Origin: a virus
Virus record (IMG/VR): IMGVR_UViG_3300023184_000027
Coordinates: 143,953 to 207,952 of that record
Reading direction: 5' to 3' (one strand)
Length of the DNA: 64,000 bases
Numbering within the stretch: the first letter of the stretch is position 1; the number at the start of each line of letters is the position of its first letter. Position numbers and translations under genes: made by a program. The notes under the pieces are model-generated. The model was not told the origin of the DNA and searched no databases. It saw nothing but the letters and a program-made list of their open reading frames with translations. This document shows, in pieces, positions 1 to 8,354 of the stretch.

Positions 1-463
1 TACGAATTGTCGCCGTAATAGACGCAAGAGCATCCGTTGAATATCCTAATGAATCAAAATTAACATCACTTAAAAACGAACCTTCTAAAATCCATTTTTC
101 AACAACAACACCTGTTGGGTCTAACATTTCTAAATCAATATTTTTCTTATATCCCGCAGCATACCCCATTCTACCTGTTACAGATTCTGCACATAATCTA
201 ACCCACTCCATAAGAGCTTGAGACGCTGAAGGTCCAATTGGGTCTCTAAACTTAACATTAATTACTCCCCAAGTAAATCTACCAGCAACATATGTTGAAG
301 TATTTAGAAAAGGAATTTCTGTTGCGTTAATTGTAATATGTGGTCTAGCCGCGGTTTCAACAAACCATTCATTAATTCCCAAAGAAGATGGAAAACGAAC
401 AATAAACCTATTCTGTCTTTTAGGTTCATACGGTATGGGCATTTTCATTAATAAATCAGCCAT
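1..463 (-). CDS. Tail tube protein, gp19-like (3' end outside window)
   Basis: The ATG at 463 opens a frame that stays open to base 1, giving the first 154 residues. The protein begins MADLLMKMPIPYEPKRQNRF and reads as a beta-rich tail tube subunit. The features that suggest this are an N-terminal strand with RFIVRFP, a central WGVINVKFRDP segment, a helix with ALMEWVRLC, and a C-terminal strand with VEKWILEGSF. This layout matches the T4 gp19 family, which stacks as hexamers inside the contractile sheath. It lies downstream of the sheath gene, as gp19 follows gp18 in T4, though a HAD gene intervenes. The leader is A-rich without a Shine-Dalgarno, and a candidate promoter sits 34 bases upstream. 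The C-terminus cannot be judged because the gene is cut by the window edge. Confidence 0.75.
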   Translation of the reverse strand, partial: MADLLMKMPIPYEPKRQNRFIVRFPSSLGINEWFVETAARPHITINATEIPFLNTSTYVAGRFTWGVINVKFRDPIGPSASQALMEWVRLCAESVTGRMGYAAGYKKNIDLEMLDPTGVVVEKWILEGSFLSDVNFDSLGYSTDALASITATIR

Positions 464-496
464 TTTAAATTGTTTTTAATTTTATTTTATTTTATT

Positions 497-514
497 GTTA
501 TTCTTATAAATATC
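497..514 (-). promoter_or_regulatory. Candidate phage promoter before tail tube gene
   Basis: Read on the minus strand this is GATATTTATAAGAATAAC. It is almost identical to the element before the superoxide dismutase gene at 10515-10532 (GATATTTATATGAATAAC) and shares its core with elements before several other first genes. It ends 34 bases from the ATG at 463. Promoter function is inferred from this recurrence only. Confidence 0.5.
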
Positions 515-574
515 GTCAATTAAAATTTTTTCTATTTACTTTTAAAACTTTAAAAATTATAATTAAGCATAACT

Positions 575-596
575 AACTAGATTTTTATTACTAGTT
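575..596 (-). terminator. Weak hairpin after HAD gene
   Basis: Six-base arms (AACTAG at 575-580 and CTAGTT at 591-596) enclose a ten-base loop just past the stop of the HAD gene. The T-tract follows the hairpin only on the plus strand, so it is a poor intrinsic terminator for the minus-strand gene. It may only be a transcript-end hairpin. Confidence 0.25.
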
Positions 597-603
597 TTTT
601 TAT

Positions 604-1425
604 TTAATATTCTTTTTTTATTCCTCCCGCTGTTGAATAAGTCTTAATTATGTTTTCTGGTTCTTTTTCAAAATGTTTTTTTACTACATCAACATTTTTT
701 ATATCATCATCTGAAAATCCTACTTTAGGTATAAAATAATTGCTTATCTTATTTTTTAAAAATGCTTTTTTCTGGATATGATTAGAAACTTTTTTAACAT
801 ATTCTACAAATTCTTTTAATGCCTTAATTTTACCTTCTTCTGGGTTGACAGCAGAACCCTCACCAAAAGTCACCGGGTAAAACTTACATAAATTTAAATA
901 TTCCCTAATCATCTCACTTTTAGAGATTTCTTCTTCATCAGCCAAGTCTCTATATTTTTCTAAATTTTTTATTAATTCTTCAGAATCAATTCCGTTAAAA
1001 TTAGAAACAATATAGTTATAACAACCCTCTTTAAGTACTGACGGAGTATGTCCCCTAGCAGTCACGATTGAAAAAATCGACCCATTGTTAATTGCTTCTG
1101 CAAAATCAGGCCAAGCTGGTCCTGGTTTAGCTAACATAGCATCGACAATAAATTGTTTATCACCTTTTATACCAAAATATCTAAATGGTTCATCAGCAAA
1201 CCCAACAATTTTATGTTCATCATAATCAAACGGTTCTTTACCAATTTGTTCTCTATATTCCGCAAAATCTTCAGTTGACATACCTACCTCATCACCGTCC
1301 TCATCTTTTAATATGATTTTAGTTGGCATAGATACAATATTGTCGTCCCAATCAAATGCGTAGTATTTTTCATCAGGGGCTCCTGTTTCATCAATACCTT
1401 CTATTAATTTTCTATTTTTTAACAT
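604..1425 (-). CDS. HAD-superfamily phosphatase-like protein
   Basis: The 273-residue protein carries the haloacid dehalogenase signature. Motif I is FDWDD at residues 24-28 (nucleophile D25, acid/base D27). Motif II is SIVTARG with T122. The acidic motif FSDDD lies at 237-241. HAD enzymes usually remove phosphate through an aspartyl-phosphate intermediate. Residues 40-110 look like a cap insertion. No kinase or ligase domain is fused to it, so a role as the phosphatase half of a nucleic-acid end-repair enzyme is only one possibility. It sits between sheath and tube genes in the same orientation, which suggests co-expression with late proteins. The substrate is unknown. Confidence 0.7.
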   Translation of the reverse strand: MLKNRKLIEGIDETGAPDEKYYAFDWDDNIVSMPTKIILKDEDGDEVGMSTEDFAEYREQIGKEPFDYDEHKIVGFADEPFRYFGIKGDKQFIVDAMLAKPGPAWPDFAEAINNGSIFSIVTARGHTPSVLKEGCYNYIVSNFNGIDSEELIKNLEKYRDLADEEEISKSEMIREYLNLCKFYPVTFGEGSAVNPEEGKIKALKEFVEYVKKVSNHIQKKAFLKNKISNYFIPKVGFSDDDIKNVDVVKKHFEKEPENIIKTYSTAGGIKKEY

Positions 1426-1452
1426 ATGTTTTTGTATGGCTATATTACAACC

Positions 1453-1470
1453 GACCGGAATTCACCGGTC
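1453..1470 (-). terminator. GC-rich hairpin between sheath and HAD genes
   Basis: GACCGG at 1453-1458 and CCGGTC at 1465-1470 form a six-base stem with a six-base loop, 18 bases past the sheath stop. It is conspicuous in AT-rich DNA. No clear T-run follows on the minus strand, so it may be an attenuator or an RNA-stabilising hairpin rather than a strong terminator. Confidence 0.35.
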
Positions 1471-1487
1471 AGTCATAACAATTTTAA

Positions 1488-4400
1488 TTATATATTCTCA
1501 AAAGAAGCTCCGGTTGGAGTAATATAGAATGTGATATCTATAAATTCTAATGATTTGGTTGGTTTGATATAAATCTTACCAGTCATTTGATTTCTGTCTA
1601 AATCAGCAGCATCTGATGATACTGTTACACGGAAATCATATAAACCTCTATCTCTTCTGATAGCATCCAAAATAGGGTTAACAGCGTCCAAGAAGTCTTG
1701 TCTTACTTTAGCGTCGTTTTGTTCAAACAATAATCTTACAGATACCGCAGAAATCAATTTACGAGCTTGAAGTAATAATCTTCTAACATTGATTCTATCT
1801 AAAGCCGATTGTCTTACTTGAAGAGTTTTATTACCCCAAATTACAGTACCAACATCAGAGAAAGTAGCAATTGGGTTAATACGACCTTGATAAAGTGTAT
1901 CTCTATCTTCTTGGGTTAGTTTACGTCTCGCTTTAACCGCATTTACAATACCTCTTGTGTAACCCGCCGCAGCGAACCAAGGGAAAGCAATGTTATCAGT
2001 TAATGCTAAATTTCTCGTAACCTCAGCCGTTGCCGGTAAGTAGATTTGAGTATTGTTAACACTATCTCTTGTTAATACCCAAGGGTAGTAAGTTGCCGTG
2101 TAATTAGAATCTACACCTATTTGGTCTAAATTATCCACAGCTTCTTGAGGGTAGATTAAATCTAATTGGTCTCCGGTAGAAGGTACAAACATATTGTAAT
2201 CAGGAGTTGTTGTAATATACAACGAATCCGCTCTATCATTCTCAATCATATCAATAGCACTTTCAACTAAATCTGAATTGTTAAGATAATCAATACCCGG
2301 TGTTACAAAAACATTGATGTTAACCGCCTCAGGATTAGAAAATGTCATTTGTCCTAATTTATATGCGTAATAATCAGTGTTACCATAATCTTGAGTATTG
2401 TCCCCAACTGTAATTTGTTTAAATGCTCCCCAACCTGTTGCTGTAGGATATTTAATCGAAGGACAAGAACCGTGTAAGTAACCATTTCTACCTAATACAA
2501 ACGTATCACCATTTGTTCTGTGTTCTCTGTAGATATCCCACCCGTCAAAACCTCCTTGAACAAGGAGACTGAATTTACGAGAATATAGTCTATAGTAAGG
2601 ACTTGATTCGTTATCAGGGTCTTTAGTGAATGTTGCATCTCCAACATAGAATGCTGGTGTACCACTTGTTGCAAAAGCATTAGGAATTAAGATACTATTA
2701 GCGTCTTTATCCATGTGGAAACCTTTAGTTCTTGTTGACCAATCATCACCTGTGATATCATTACAAACATCTAACGGAAGTTGTTTACCTTTATAACCAA
2801 AGAAATCAGCATCAATACCAATACTATCAGATATACCAAGATAAGTTCTTCTTACATTGTCACCACCACTTCTAGTTGCGTCATCCGCTCCTGAACCTAA
2901 TCCAAATGGGGGGTTATAAACAACCTCACCAGGATAATCGTATTTAGTTTTCATAATCGGGAATGGTGATTTAACACCTGCGTAATCTCTAGAATTAAAC
3001 CCTAAAAATCCACAAGGAAGAGCGTCCATTGGGGCATCTTCGTTAATCTCAATCATAACATATTTTGAATTTAATTCGTACTCACCATCCATAGTACCAA
3101 TTTTCTTAGCAATGAATGAATTGTCGTTTATATTCATATTACAATTTGTAAATTTCTCAAGAACAACAGGTGCACTATCTGAATCATAAAAATCTCTAAC
3201 TAACACATCAAAAGTTCCATTGTTAAATGAAATATTTGCGATAGATATTTTAACCTCTGTGTTAGCAGCTTCACCATCAGCGATTGTTGTAAATTTAAAT
3301 AAGTTGTAAACTTTATTACCTCTTAATTCAGATACAACCCAAGGAGATGTTGGTGATTGATATTTTTCTAAGTACCAAGCGATTGATGTTGGGTCATTTT
3401 GTTGTCTAGCATTAGGTAATGCTGTTAATTGACAATTTAAACCTCTAATATACCCTTTTCTATATCCGTATGTTAATAATGTTTGATATCTCTCTTCTAC
3501 ATACAATGGAACTGTTGTTCTTGGTTTTGCAAAATTGGACGAACCAAATACTTTACTAATATATTTAGAATCAGAATTTTGGAATGAGGTTTCAAAGAAA
3601 TATGACTCACCATCTTTATTAGTAACATTTAAACCAAAAGTAGAATATGGGTTTTTAGTAATTCCTGAATAAACTGAAGTACAATCTATGGAAACATCTG
3701 TTAAACCAGATACTTCATAAACAGCTCCGTCATCACTACCGTAAGTAGCTAATCCTCTTGAACGAAGTGTTGCAATAACTAAATCGTCAAAATCAGTATA
3801 AGCCATTCCTGAATAAACATAAATTTCACCTACAACTGAACCTGAATAACAAGATTTAGTTGTACCTGTGTTAGGTGTTCCAGTATTACCAGCAATATTA
3901 ACATTACAAGGTACTACAGTTTCAACACAAACAGTCCAAGTAGTTGTAACACTTTCATCTTCTGAAAGTAAATTATAAGATAAACATCCACTTGAAAAAT
4001 CGTTAGCCGTATGTCCACTAATTTGATTTGTCAAAATTGACACATTTCCTGCACAAGTATTGAACCCACAAACAATTTTTGATAAGTCTACACCTACCGG
4101 AACGACAACGTCTATTCTATTTGTGTTATAATTAATACTACCAATTGTTGTAGCACTTAAACTTGATATAACAATTTTTGCATCACTATGAATTCCTTGT
4201 ATTATAGTGATTGTGTCACCAACTTGATACCCCGTCCCTGGTGAATTAATCGTTACTCCGGTAATCACATTACTAACATTAACTGCAACATTAACCGTTA
4301 AACCAGTTCCGTAAGTACTACCTGATGTTGTACCACTTCCTGCGGAATATCCTGTTCCACCTGATAATGAACCAGTGTTAAAACCTGAAACATATCCGCC

Positions 4401-5288
4401 AACACTAAATCCAAAGAAAGTAGCACAAGTTGATGAGGTAAATGTTGGAACAATAGTGTCTATAACACCATAAAAAGACGAACCCGTATATGAACCACCA
4501 CCAATATTGTCAAACAATGAATAATACCAAGGGTCGTTTTGTGGTGCTGTGTAATCAGCTAAATCTGAACTAACATTTTCAACACCAAAAACATTTGTTG
4601 ATGCTGTATATGATGTTAATCCTGAATAACTACTTGTTGGTATTGTACCAAAATATGAAATACCTGAATACGAATCGCCATAATTGGTAATTGAGTTAAA
4701 TATTAAATTATTAATATCTGAACGAAGAGTTGAGATGCTACCGTTAAATAATTCATAAGGTAAATCTATTCTATCTGTTATGAAATCTTGTAAATTATCT
4801 CCAGTATCAGTTATAGATGATAAACTATCATTACAACCTGAAAAGTCATAATGATACACATATGTTTCATAACTATCACAACCATCAACACAATCAACTA
4901 TTGTTGGAACATCACAATAAAAATCTATTGTGGTTGGGTCTACATTTGCTTTTGTTGTGATTGACCAAGATGGTCCCGCATCATATCCGGAAAGACCTAA
5001 AACTCTAGTTACAAATAATTGATTAGATTGTTGTAAATATGCTTTAGCGATATAGGACGCCTCATACTTTGGTATTTGTGTGTTTATAAATTTTTCAGGG
5101 GAAGTTCCTCCAAAATACGCCGAGAATTCATCAAAATTTCGTATAAAAATAGGTTCGAAGGCTGGACCTTTTAAGGTTTCACCAACAATACCTAATGTAG
5201 TTACACCCACACTTTGGGCTACGAAACTTAAATCAACTTCAGAAGTATATACTCCAGGAGATACGAATACTTTACTGTTTGATGCCAT
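1488..5288 (-). CDS. Contractile tail sheath protein, gp18-like, with large insertion
   Basis: At 1266 residues this is about twice the length of T4 gp18 (659). The N-terminus (VFVSPGVYTSEVDLSF) and the C-terminal third are typical of phage sheath proteins. In the C-terminal part FPWFAAAGYTRG is followed by helices with VRQSALDRINVRRLLL and a terminal strand with IDITFYITPTGASFE. Roughly residues 118-540 interrupt the fold with Gly/Ser/Thr/Tyr-rich, beta-prone sequence. That stretch includes the fibre-type segment SPGTGYQVGDTITI and many Cys. In T4 the matching domains face outward, so the insert is probably displayed on the tail surface. The gene heads a unit with a candidate promoter at 5326-5336 and an A-rich leader. 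The sheath identity is secure; the role of the insert is unknown. Confidence 0.93.
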   Translation of the reverse strand: MASNSKVFVSPGVYTSEVDLSFVAQSVGVTTLGIVGETLKGPAFEPIFIRNFDEFSAYFGGTSPEKFINTQIPKYEASYIAKAYLQQSNQLFVTRVLGLSGYDAGPSWSITTKANVDPTTIDFYCDVPTIVDCVDGCDSYETYVYHYDFSGCNDSLSSITDTGDNLQDFITDRIDLPYELFNGSISTLRSDINNLIFNSITNYGDSYSGISYFGTIPTSSYSGLTSYTASTNVFGVENVSSDLADYTAPQNDPWYYSLFDNIGGGSYTGSSFYGVIDTIVPTFTSSTCATFFGFSVGGYVSGFNTGSLSGGTGYSAGSGTTSGSTYGTGLTVNVAVNVSNVITGVTINSPGTGYQVGDTITIIQGIHSDAKIVISSLSATTIGSINYNTNRIDVVVPVGVDLSKIVCGFNTCAGNVSILTNQISGHTANDFSSGCLSYNLLSEDESVTTTWTVCVETVVPCNVNIAGNTGTPNTGTTKSCYSGSVVGEIYVYSGMAYTDFDDLVIATLRSRGLATYGSDDGAVYEVSGLTDVSIDCTSVYSGITKNPYSTFGLNVTNKDGESYFFETSFQNSDSKYISKVFGSSNFAKPRTTVPLYVEERYQTLLTYGYRKGYIRGLNCQLTALPNARQQNDPTSIAWYLEKYQSPTSPWVVSELRGNKVYNLFKFTTIADGEAANTEVKISIANISFNNGTFDVLVRDFYDSDSAPVVLEKFTNCNMNINDNSFIAKKIGTMDGEYELNSKYVMIEINEDAPMDALPCGFLGFNSRDYAGVKSPFPIMKTKYDYPGEVVYNPPFGLGSGADDATRSGGDNVRRTYLGISDSIGIDADFFGYKGKQLPLDVCNDITGDDWSTRTKGFHMDKDANSILIPNAFATSGTPAFYVGDATFTKDPDNESSPYYRLYSRKFSLLVQGGFDGWDIYREHRTNGDTFVLGRNGYLHGSCPSIKYPTATGWGAFKQITVGDNTQDYGNTDYYAYKLGQMTFSNPEAVNINVFVTPGIDYLNNSDLVESAIDMIENDRADSLYITTTPDYNMFVPSTGDQLDLIYPQEAVDNLDQIGVDSNYTATYYPWVLTRDSVNNTQIYLPATAEVTRNLALTDNIAFPWFAAAGYTRGIVNAVKARRKLTQEDRDTLYQGRINPIATFSDVGTVIWGNKTLQVRQSALDRINVRRLLLQARKLISAVSVRLLFEQNDAKVRQDFLDAVNPILDAIRRDRGLYDFRVTVSSDAADLDRNQMTGKIYIKPTKSLEFIDITFYITPTGASFENI

Positions 5289-5325
5289 TTTTTTTGTTGT
5301 TTTTATTTGTTAATTTATTTTTATT

Positions 5326-5336
5326 GATAAATATTC
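5326..5336 (-). promoter_or_regulatory. Candidate promoter before sheath gene
   Basis: The minus strand reads GAATATTTATC, followed by AATAAAAATAA, 38 bases before the ATG. It matches the recurrent ATATTTAT(A/C) core seen before other first genes. Confidence 0.45.
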
Positions 5337-5368
5337 TGAAAAAAAACAAAAGACTTTACTTTGTGCTA

Positions 5369-5378
5369 ACTATTTATA
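5369..5378 (+). promoter_or_regulatory. Candidate promoter before ribbon-helix-helix gene
   Basis: ACTATTTATA lies 35 bases upstream of the ATG at 5414 and resembles the AACTATTTATA element before the papain-like gene. It would drive the small plus-strand gene against its minus-strand neighbours. Confidence 0.35.
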
Positions 5379-5382
5379 TTTT

Positions 5383-5412
5383 AGGTAGACTTTTTTCTAC
5401 CTTTTTTCTACC
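5383..5412 (+). promoter_or_regulatory. Hairpin, T-tract and tandem 11-bp repeat before RHH gene
   Basis: AGGTAGA at 5383-5389 pairs with TCTACCT at 5396-5402 and is followed by five T residues, which looks like an intrinsic terminator or attenuator. The 11-mer TTTTTTCTACC is also tandemly repeated (5391-5401 and 5402-5412), ending one base before the start codon. Paired repeats next to a ribbon-helix-helix gene suggest an autoregulatory operator. Both functions are inferred. Confidence 0.4.
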
Positions 5413-5413
5413 T

Positions 5414-5578
5414 ATGGATAAAGACATTAAAAAGATTAAAAATTTGAAGATTTCTGTGGAAACCCACGAAATTCTTAAAACTTATTGTGAAAAAAAGGGT
5501 ATTAAAATGTACCGGTTTTTGGAAAGATTAATTGTTGAGAAATGCTCACCTAAAAAGGATATCTATGGTGAGGACTAA
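5414..5578 (+). CDS. Small ribbon-helix-helix-like protein
   Basis: The 54-residue frame starts at ATG 5414, immediately after a tandem repeat. The same frame is open further upstream, but that part is hydrophobic, low-complexity and overlaps the hairpin, so the shorter start is preferred. Residues 9-45 read as one strand (KNLKISVETH) and two helices (EILKTYCEKKG and MYRFLERLIVEKC). This is the usual pattern of small phage Arc/CopG-type regulators. It is the only plus-strand gene inside the tail operon. Its stop overlaps the convergent gp15-like gene by four bases. It may regulate its own transcription or that of the sheath unit. DNA binding is inferred. Confidence 0.55.
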   Translation: MDKDIKKIKNLKISVETHEILKTYCEKKGIKMYRFLERLIVEKCSPKKDIYGED

Positions 5579-6612
5579 ATTAAGTGGTTTTCTAATGTAA
5601 TTGACCCCTCTTTAGTGTTGTCTTTTTTGACCACAACAATTTTTAAAACATCATTTGTATTGATTTGTATTTGAGGTAAATCAGACCCATAATATTCATT
5701 ATTAATGAACACATCAAACGACTCAATGTTAATTGATTTACCCAAATTTAAGTCTGCTGTATAATCAAAAATTTGTGAAATAATATTATTATTTTCAGTA
5801 AATAAAACATTTAAAGTTGTGCTACTTGGATTTGAATTTAATTTTTTTTGTTTTTTTGTTGTGTTTTTATCAAGTTCCACGACCTGTAATAATCTAGAAA
5901 TTGCAGGAGAAACTTCAAATTCATTTTCATCAATTAAAAAACCAAGTAAGGTAAATTCATAACTTTGAATGTAGTATTTTCTTTTTTCAAGTTCCATAAC
6001 AGATTCGTCCGATATGTTTCCCATAACGATTGGAATGTAATGTCCTTTGATTGATGTATAGGCTTGTTTTGACGCAAACTTCTCAAGTACATTTTTATTA
6101 AACTCGTTTAATTCCCTCATTCTATTACAAATTATTTTTACAACAAATGAAATATCAACAGGAACTGGTTGAGGTATTTTATATACATCCGACCCGTGTC
6201 TTTGTCCGTCCCAAGTTGGTACTTGAGCGTAAAAGAATTGTTTTCTGTTTGGTATGTTATAAACTATTGCAGGATTTGTACCATATTTAACTTCGGGTAC
6301 TCTAACCACGGTTATAAATGGGGTCTCAACATTTTTATCTATATTTTGTAAATTCCAAGTTTCTGTGAATTGTGACCAATTTTGTGTTGTTACCAAAATA
6401 TCAACCATTGATATAGTTTTACCCTCAACAACGGTTTTTAAATCATTTTTAACAAAATCTAAAAACCCCCTATCCAAATCCGCATGTAAAATTGATTTTG
6501 GTAGGAAAGTTCCGTCTTTATTAATTTTATCCAAAAGTTCTTCTCTTCTTGGTAGAAGAGTTTTTGAGGATGTTAACGGAATATGTTTTTTTATTTTGTT
6601 TGGTAATGGCAT
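5575..6612 (-). CDS. Probable tail terminator or sheath-stabilising protein, gp15-like
   Basis: The protein has 345 residues. Residues 90-240 contain VPVDISFVVKIICNRMREL, a helix with NVLEKFASKQAY, and KRKYYIQSYEFTLLGFLIDE. This order of strands and helices resembles T4 gp15, in which a predicted strand, a long helix and a terminal strand pair form the hexameric cap on the tail. The C-terminal hundred residues look like an extra small beta domain. The gene lies between the gp14-like gene and the sheath, the place gp15 occupies in T4. No enzymatic motif is visible. The call depends on weak pattern similarity plus synteny. Confidence 0.5.
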   Translation of the reverse strand: MPLPNKIKKHIPLTSSKTLLPRREELLDKINKDGTFLPKSILHADLDRGFLDFVKNDLKTVVEGKTISMVDILVTTQNWSQFTETWNLQNIDKNVETPFITVVRVPEVKYGTNPAIVYNIPNRKQFFYAQVPTWDGQRHGSDVYKIPQPVPVDISFVVKIICNRMRELNEFNKNVLEKFASKQAYTSIKGHYIPIVMGNISDESVMELEKRKYYIQSYEFTLLGFLIDENEFEVSPAISRLLQVVELDKNTTKKQKKLNSNPSSTTLNVLFTENNNIISQIFDYTADLNLGKSINIESFDVFINNEYYGSDLPQIQINTNDVLKIVVVKKDNTKEGSITLENHLI

Positions 6613-6614
6613 CT

Positions 6615-7049
6615 TTATTTTGTTATAAAAATTTTATTTTTTAAATTAATCATTTCCACTTCATTGGCGTGAAATATAGGTTCTTCGGTGTCTTTCATAA
6701 CATAAGAATTATACTTGTATGGGTTGTAGGTGACAATATTATTGTTAGGTTCTTCTGGTAAATTCTCACAAGGGAATATACAATAGTCCATTAAAGTTCC
6801 GATAACAAATGAATGTACGTTTTTTCTTTTTTCTTTTAAAACTTTTTCTCTACCACCGGGTCTAACTCTAAACTCAACATCTTTTAATTTAACATAATCG
6901 GCATGAAATATAACTAAACTTTTGTATATAATAGAAAATGTTTGTTTATGTAGGTTATAATAAAGCATAACTTTTTTACCGATATAATCGTTATCTGAAT
7001 AATTTTCAAATAATCTTTTTGATTGAGATTCTGTTATTAATATTTTCAT
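6615..7049 (-). CDS. Small protein with MKILITE leader (A)
   Basis: This 144-residue protein has no recognised family. It opens with MKILITESQ, and its first 21 nucleotides are identical to those of the next two genes, although the rest of the protein is unrelated to them. The body is basic in the middle (GGREKVLKEKRKN) and may fold as a small beta domain. The start overlaps the preceding stop as TAATG, which implies translational coupling. The leader ends in I-T-E followed by S, which fits the rule for T4 prohead protease cleavage (hydrophobic-X-Glu, then a small residue). A packaged or processed capsid protein is therefore possible but unproven. Confidence 0.6.
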   Translation of the reverse strand: MKILITESQSKRLFENYSDNDYIGKKVMLYYNLHKQTFSIIYKSLVIFHADYVKLKDVEFRVRPGGREKVLKEKRKNVHSFVIGTLMDYCIFPCENLPEEPNNNIVTYNPYKYNSYVMKDTEEPIFHANEVEMINLKNKIFITK

Positions 7050-7453
7050 TATTCGTAATATGCTGATACCGATTTAACCGGTAAATTAAATTTATCTTCA
7101 ACCCATTTTTTCATAGGTTCTCTCCAACTACTTCCAAACATATTGTCTAAATGTTCACCATATTCACCCCATACCTCTACAATTGGTGCCCTGTCTTTAT
7201 GTGGTTTACTTGATGGTTCATCACTATAGTAATCAACATTAAGATAATTAAATACAATATCAGAATAATCTTCACCAGCCCAAGTACCACCTTTATAAAA
7301 ATGTAAAAGGTTTTCATCTTCAGGATTTTCCTGCCAATCGTCACCGTCGTAATTTGAACCATAGACCCAATCAATTTCATTTGAGTCTAAATAACCATCA
7401 ATATACTTATATATTGAATCAAATAATTTACTTTCTGTTATTAATATTTTCAT
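7049..7453 (-). CDS. Small acidic protein with MKILITE leader (B)
   Basis: The 134-residue protein is homologous to the next gene upstream. Both have MKILITE, a short helix with IYKY or IYNY, an acidic middle rich in Asp, Tyr and Glu, and a matching C-terminus (NMFG, then EPMK-W, then F-LPVK). Its function is unknown. TAATG overlaps at both ends show tight coupling within the tail operon. The strong net negative charge and the shared leader make it a candidate internal virion protein or a DNA-mimic-like protein. Neither role is shown by any motif. Confidence 0.6.
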   Translation of the reverse strand: MKILITESKLFDSIYKYIDGYLDSNEIDWVYGSNYDGDDWQENPEDENLLHFYKGGTWAGEDYSDIVFNYLNVDYYSDEPSSKPHKDRAPIVEVWGEYGEHLDNMFGSSWREPMKKWVEDKFNLPVKSVSAYYE

Positions 7454-7842
7454 TAGTCGGCTACGATTGTTTTTACTGGTAAATCAAAGTTATCTTTAAA
7501 CCACTCTTTCATAGGTTCTACCCAATAATTTCCAAACATATTGGTTAATTTTTCATAATCAGTAACAATTAATATTGGTGTCTTTTCTCTAAAAGATTTA
7601 TTTGAATGTTTATCACTATAATATTCCTTTTGAATATATGCAAAAGCAACACCATCTTGGTCGTAATCACCTTCATATATATGATAAAAATACTCTCGTA
7701 TATATGGGTTTTCCTCATCATCATATTCATCATCATTCCATGTGGTTGGATGAAAATAATCTATGTTACTTACATCAAAAGTATCTTCAAGATAATTATA
7801 TATTGTTCTATATAATTTATTTTCTGTTATTAATATTTTCAT
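7453..7842 (-). CDS. Small acidic protein with MKILITE leader (C)
   Basis: This is a 129-residue paralogue of the downstream gene, probably from tandem duplication. The shared C-terminal pattern NMFG-W-EPMKEWFKD-FDLPVK is clear, while the acidic centre has diverged. The leader reads MKILITEN, so the residue after Glu is Asn rather than Ser. It begins with a TAATG overlap on the gp14-like gene. No catalytic motif is seen and its function is unknown. Confidence 0.6.
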   Translation of the reverse strand: MKILITENKLYRTIYNYLEDTFDVSNIDYFHPTTWNDDEYDDEENPYIREYFYHIYEGDYDQDGVAFAYIQKEYYSDKHSNKSFREKTPILIVTDYEKLTNMFGNYWVEPMKEWFKDNFDLPVKTIVAD

Positions 7843-8354
7843 TATAGACCTCTAAATTCATTATTCATTACCGGTGAAGCAATAATACTACGATAAAAAG
7901 GTTTATACCCCCCGATTGTGTGTTTATTATCTGAAGTCACCCTTCCATCATTATTTACCGTATAGTATCTTACTTTATCCTCCGTTTCGTAGTATCCGAT
8001 ATAATCACCATAATTAATATCCACATCTAATTCTTCCAAATCTCTTTGATAAACAGAAAGTTTCATATTACCCGGCTCCATTTGGTCTAATTTTGATGTC
8101 CCCAAATATTTGTTCTCGGGAGCCAAAATTTGGACATAACCTTTGAGTTCAACGGGAGGGTGAAACTTAATACTATCAACTGACGCCTCTCCGTAAATGT
8201 CGTCTGTCTTGGTTTTGTATCTATCAATACGATATAGAACCACGGTAAAATTCATGTCTCCGTGTAACCATTCTTGACCGAATGAAACCTCTAAATTAAA
8301 ATCTTCGGCTCCAAAGAACTTTCCAATTCTTGTGATGGGCACTTTATTATTCAT
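7842..8354 (-). CDS. Possible neck protein, gp14-like
   Basis: The 170-residue, beta-rich protein includes YRIDRYKTKTDDIYGEAS and then SIKFHPPVELKGYVQILAPEN. The phrase resembling D-x-I/L-FGE followed by a strand that begins the sheath-facing domain recalls gp14-type neck proteins of T4-like phages. The identification also leans on its place before the gp15-like and sheath genes. T4 gp14 is longer (256 residues), so this would be a compact version. It overlaps the upstream gene by eight bases. An alternative is another head-closure or adaptor protein. Confidence 0.4.
   Translation of the reverse strand: MNNKVPITRIGKFFGAEDFNLEVSFGQEWLHGDMNFTVVLYRIDRYKTKTDDIYGEASVDSIKFHPPVELKGYVQILAPENKYLGTSKLDQMEPGNMKLSVYQRDLEELDVDINYGDYIGYYETEDKVRYYTVNNDGRVTSDNKHTIGGYKPFYRSIIASPVMNNEFRGL

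Noticed and set aside
5279-5413. Longer N-terminus for the ribbon-helix-helix protein
   Set aside because: The extra residues are hydrophobic, low-complexity, and would overlap the sheath start, promoter and hairpin.
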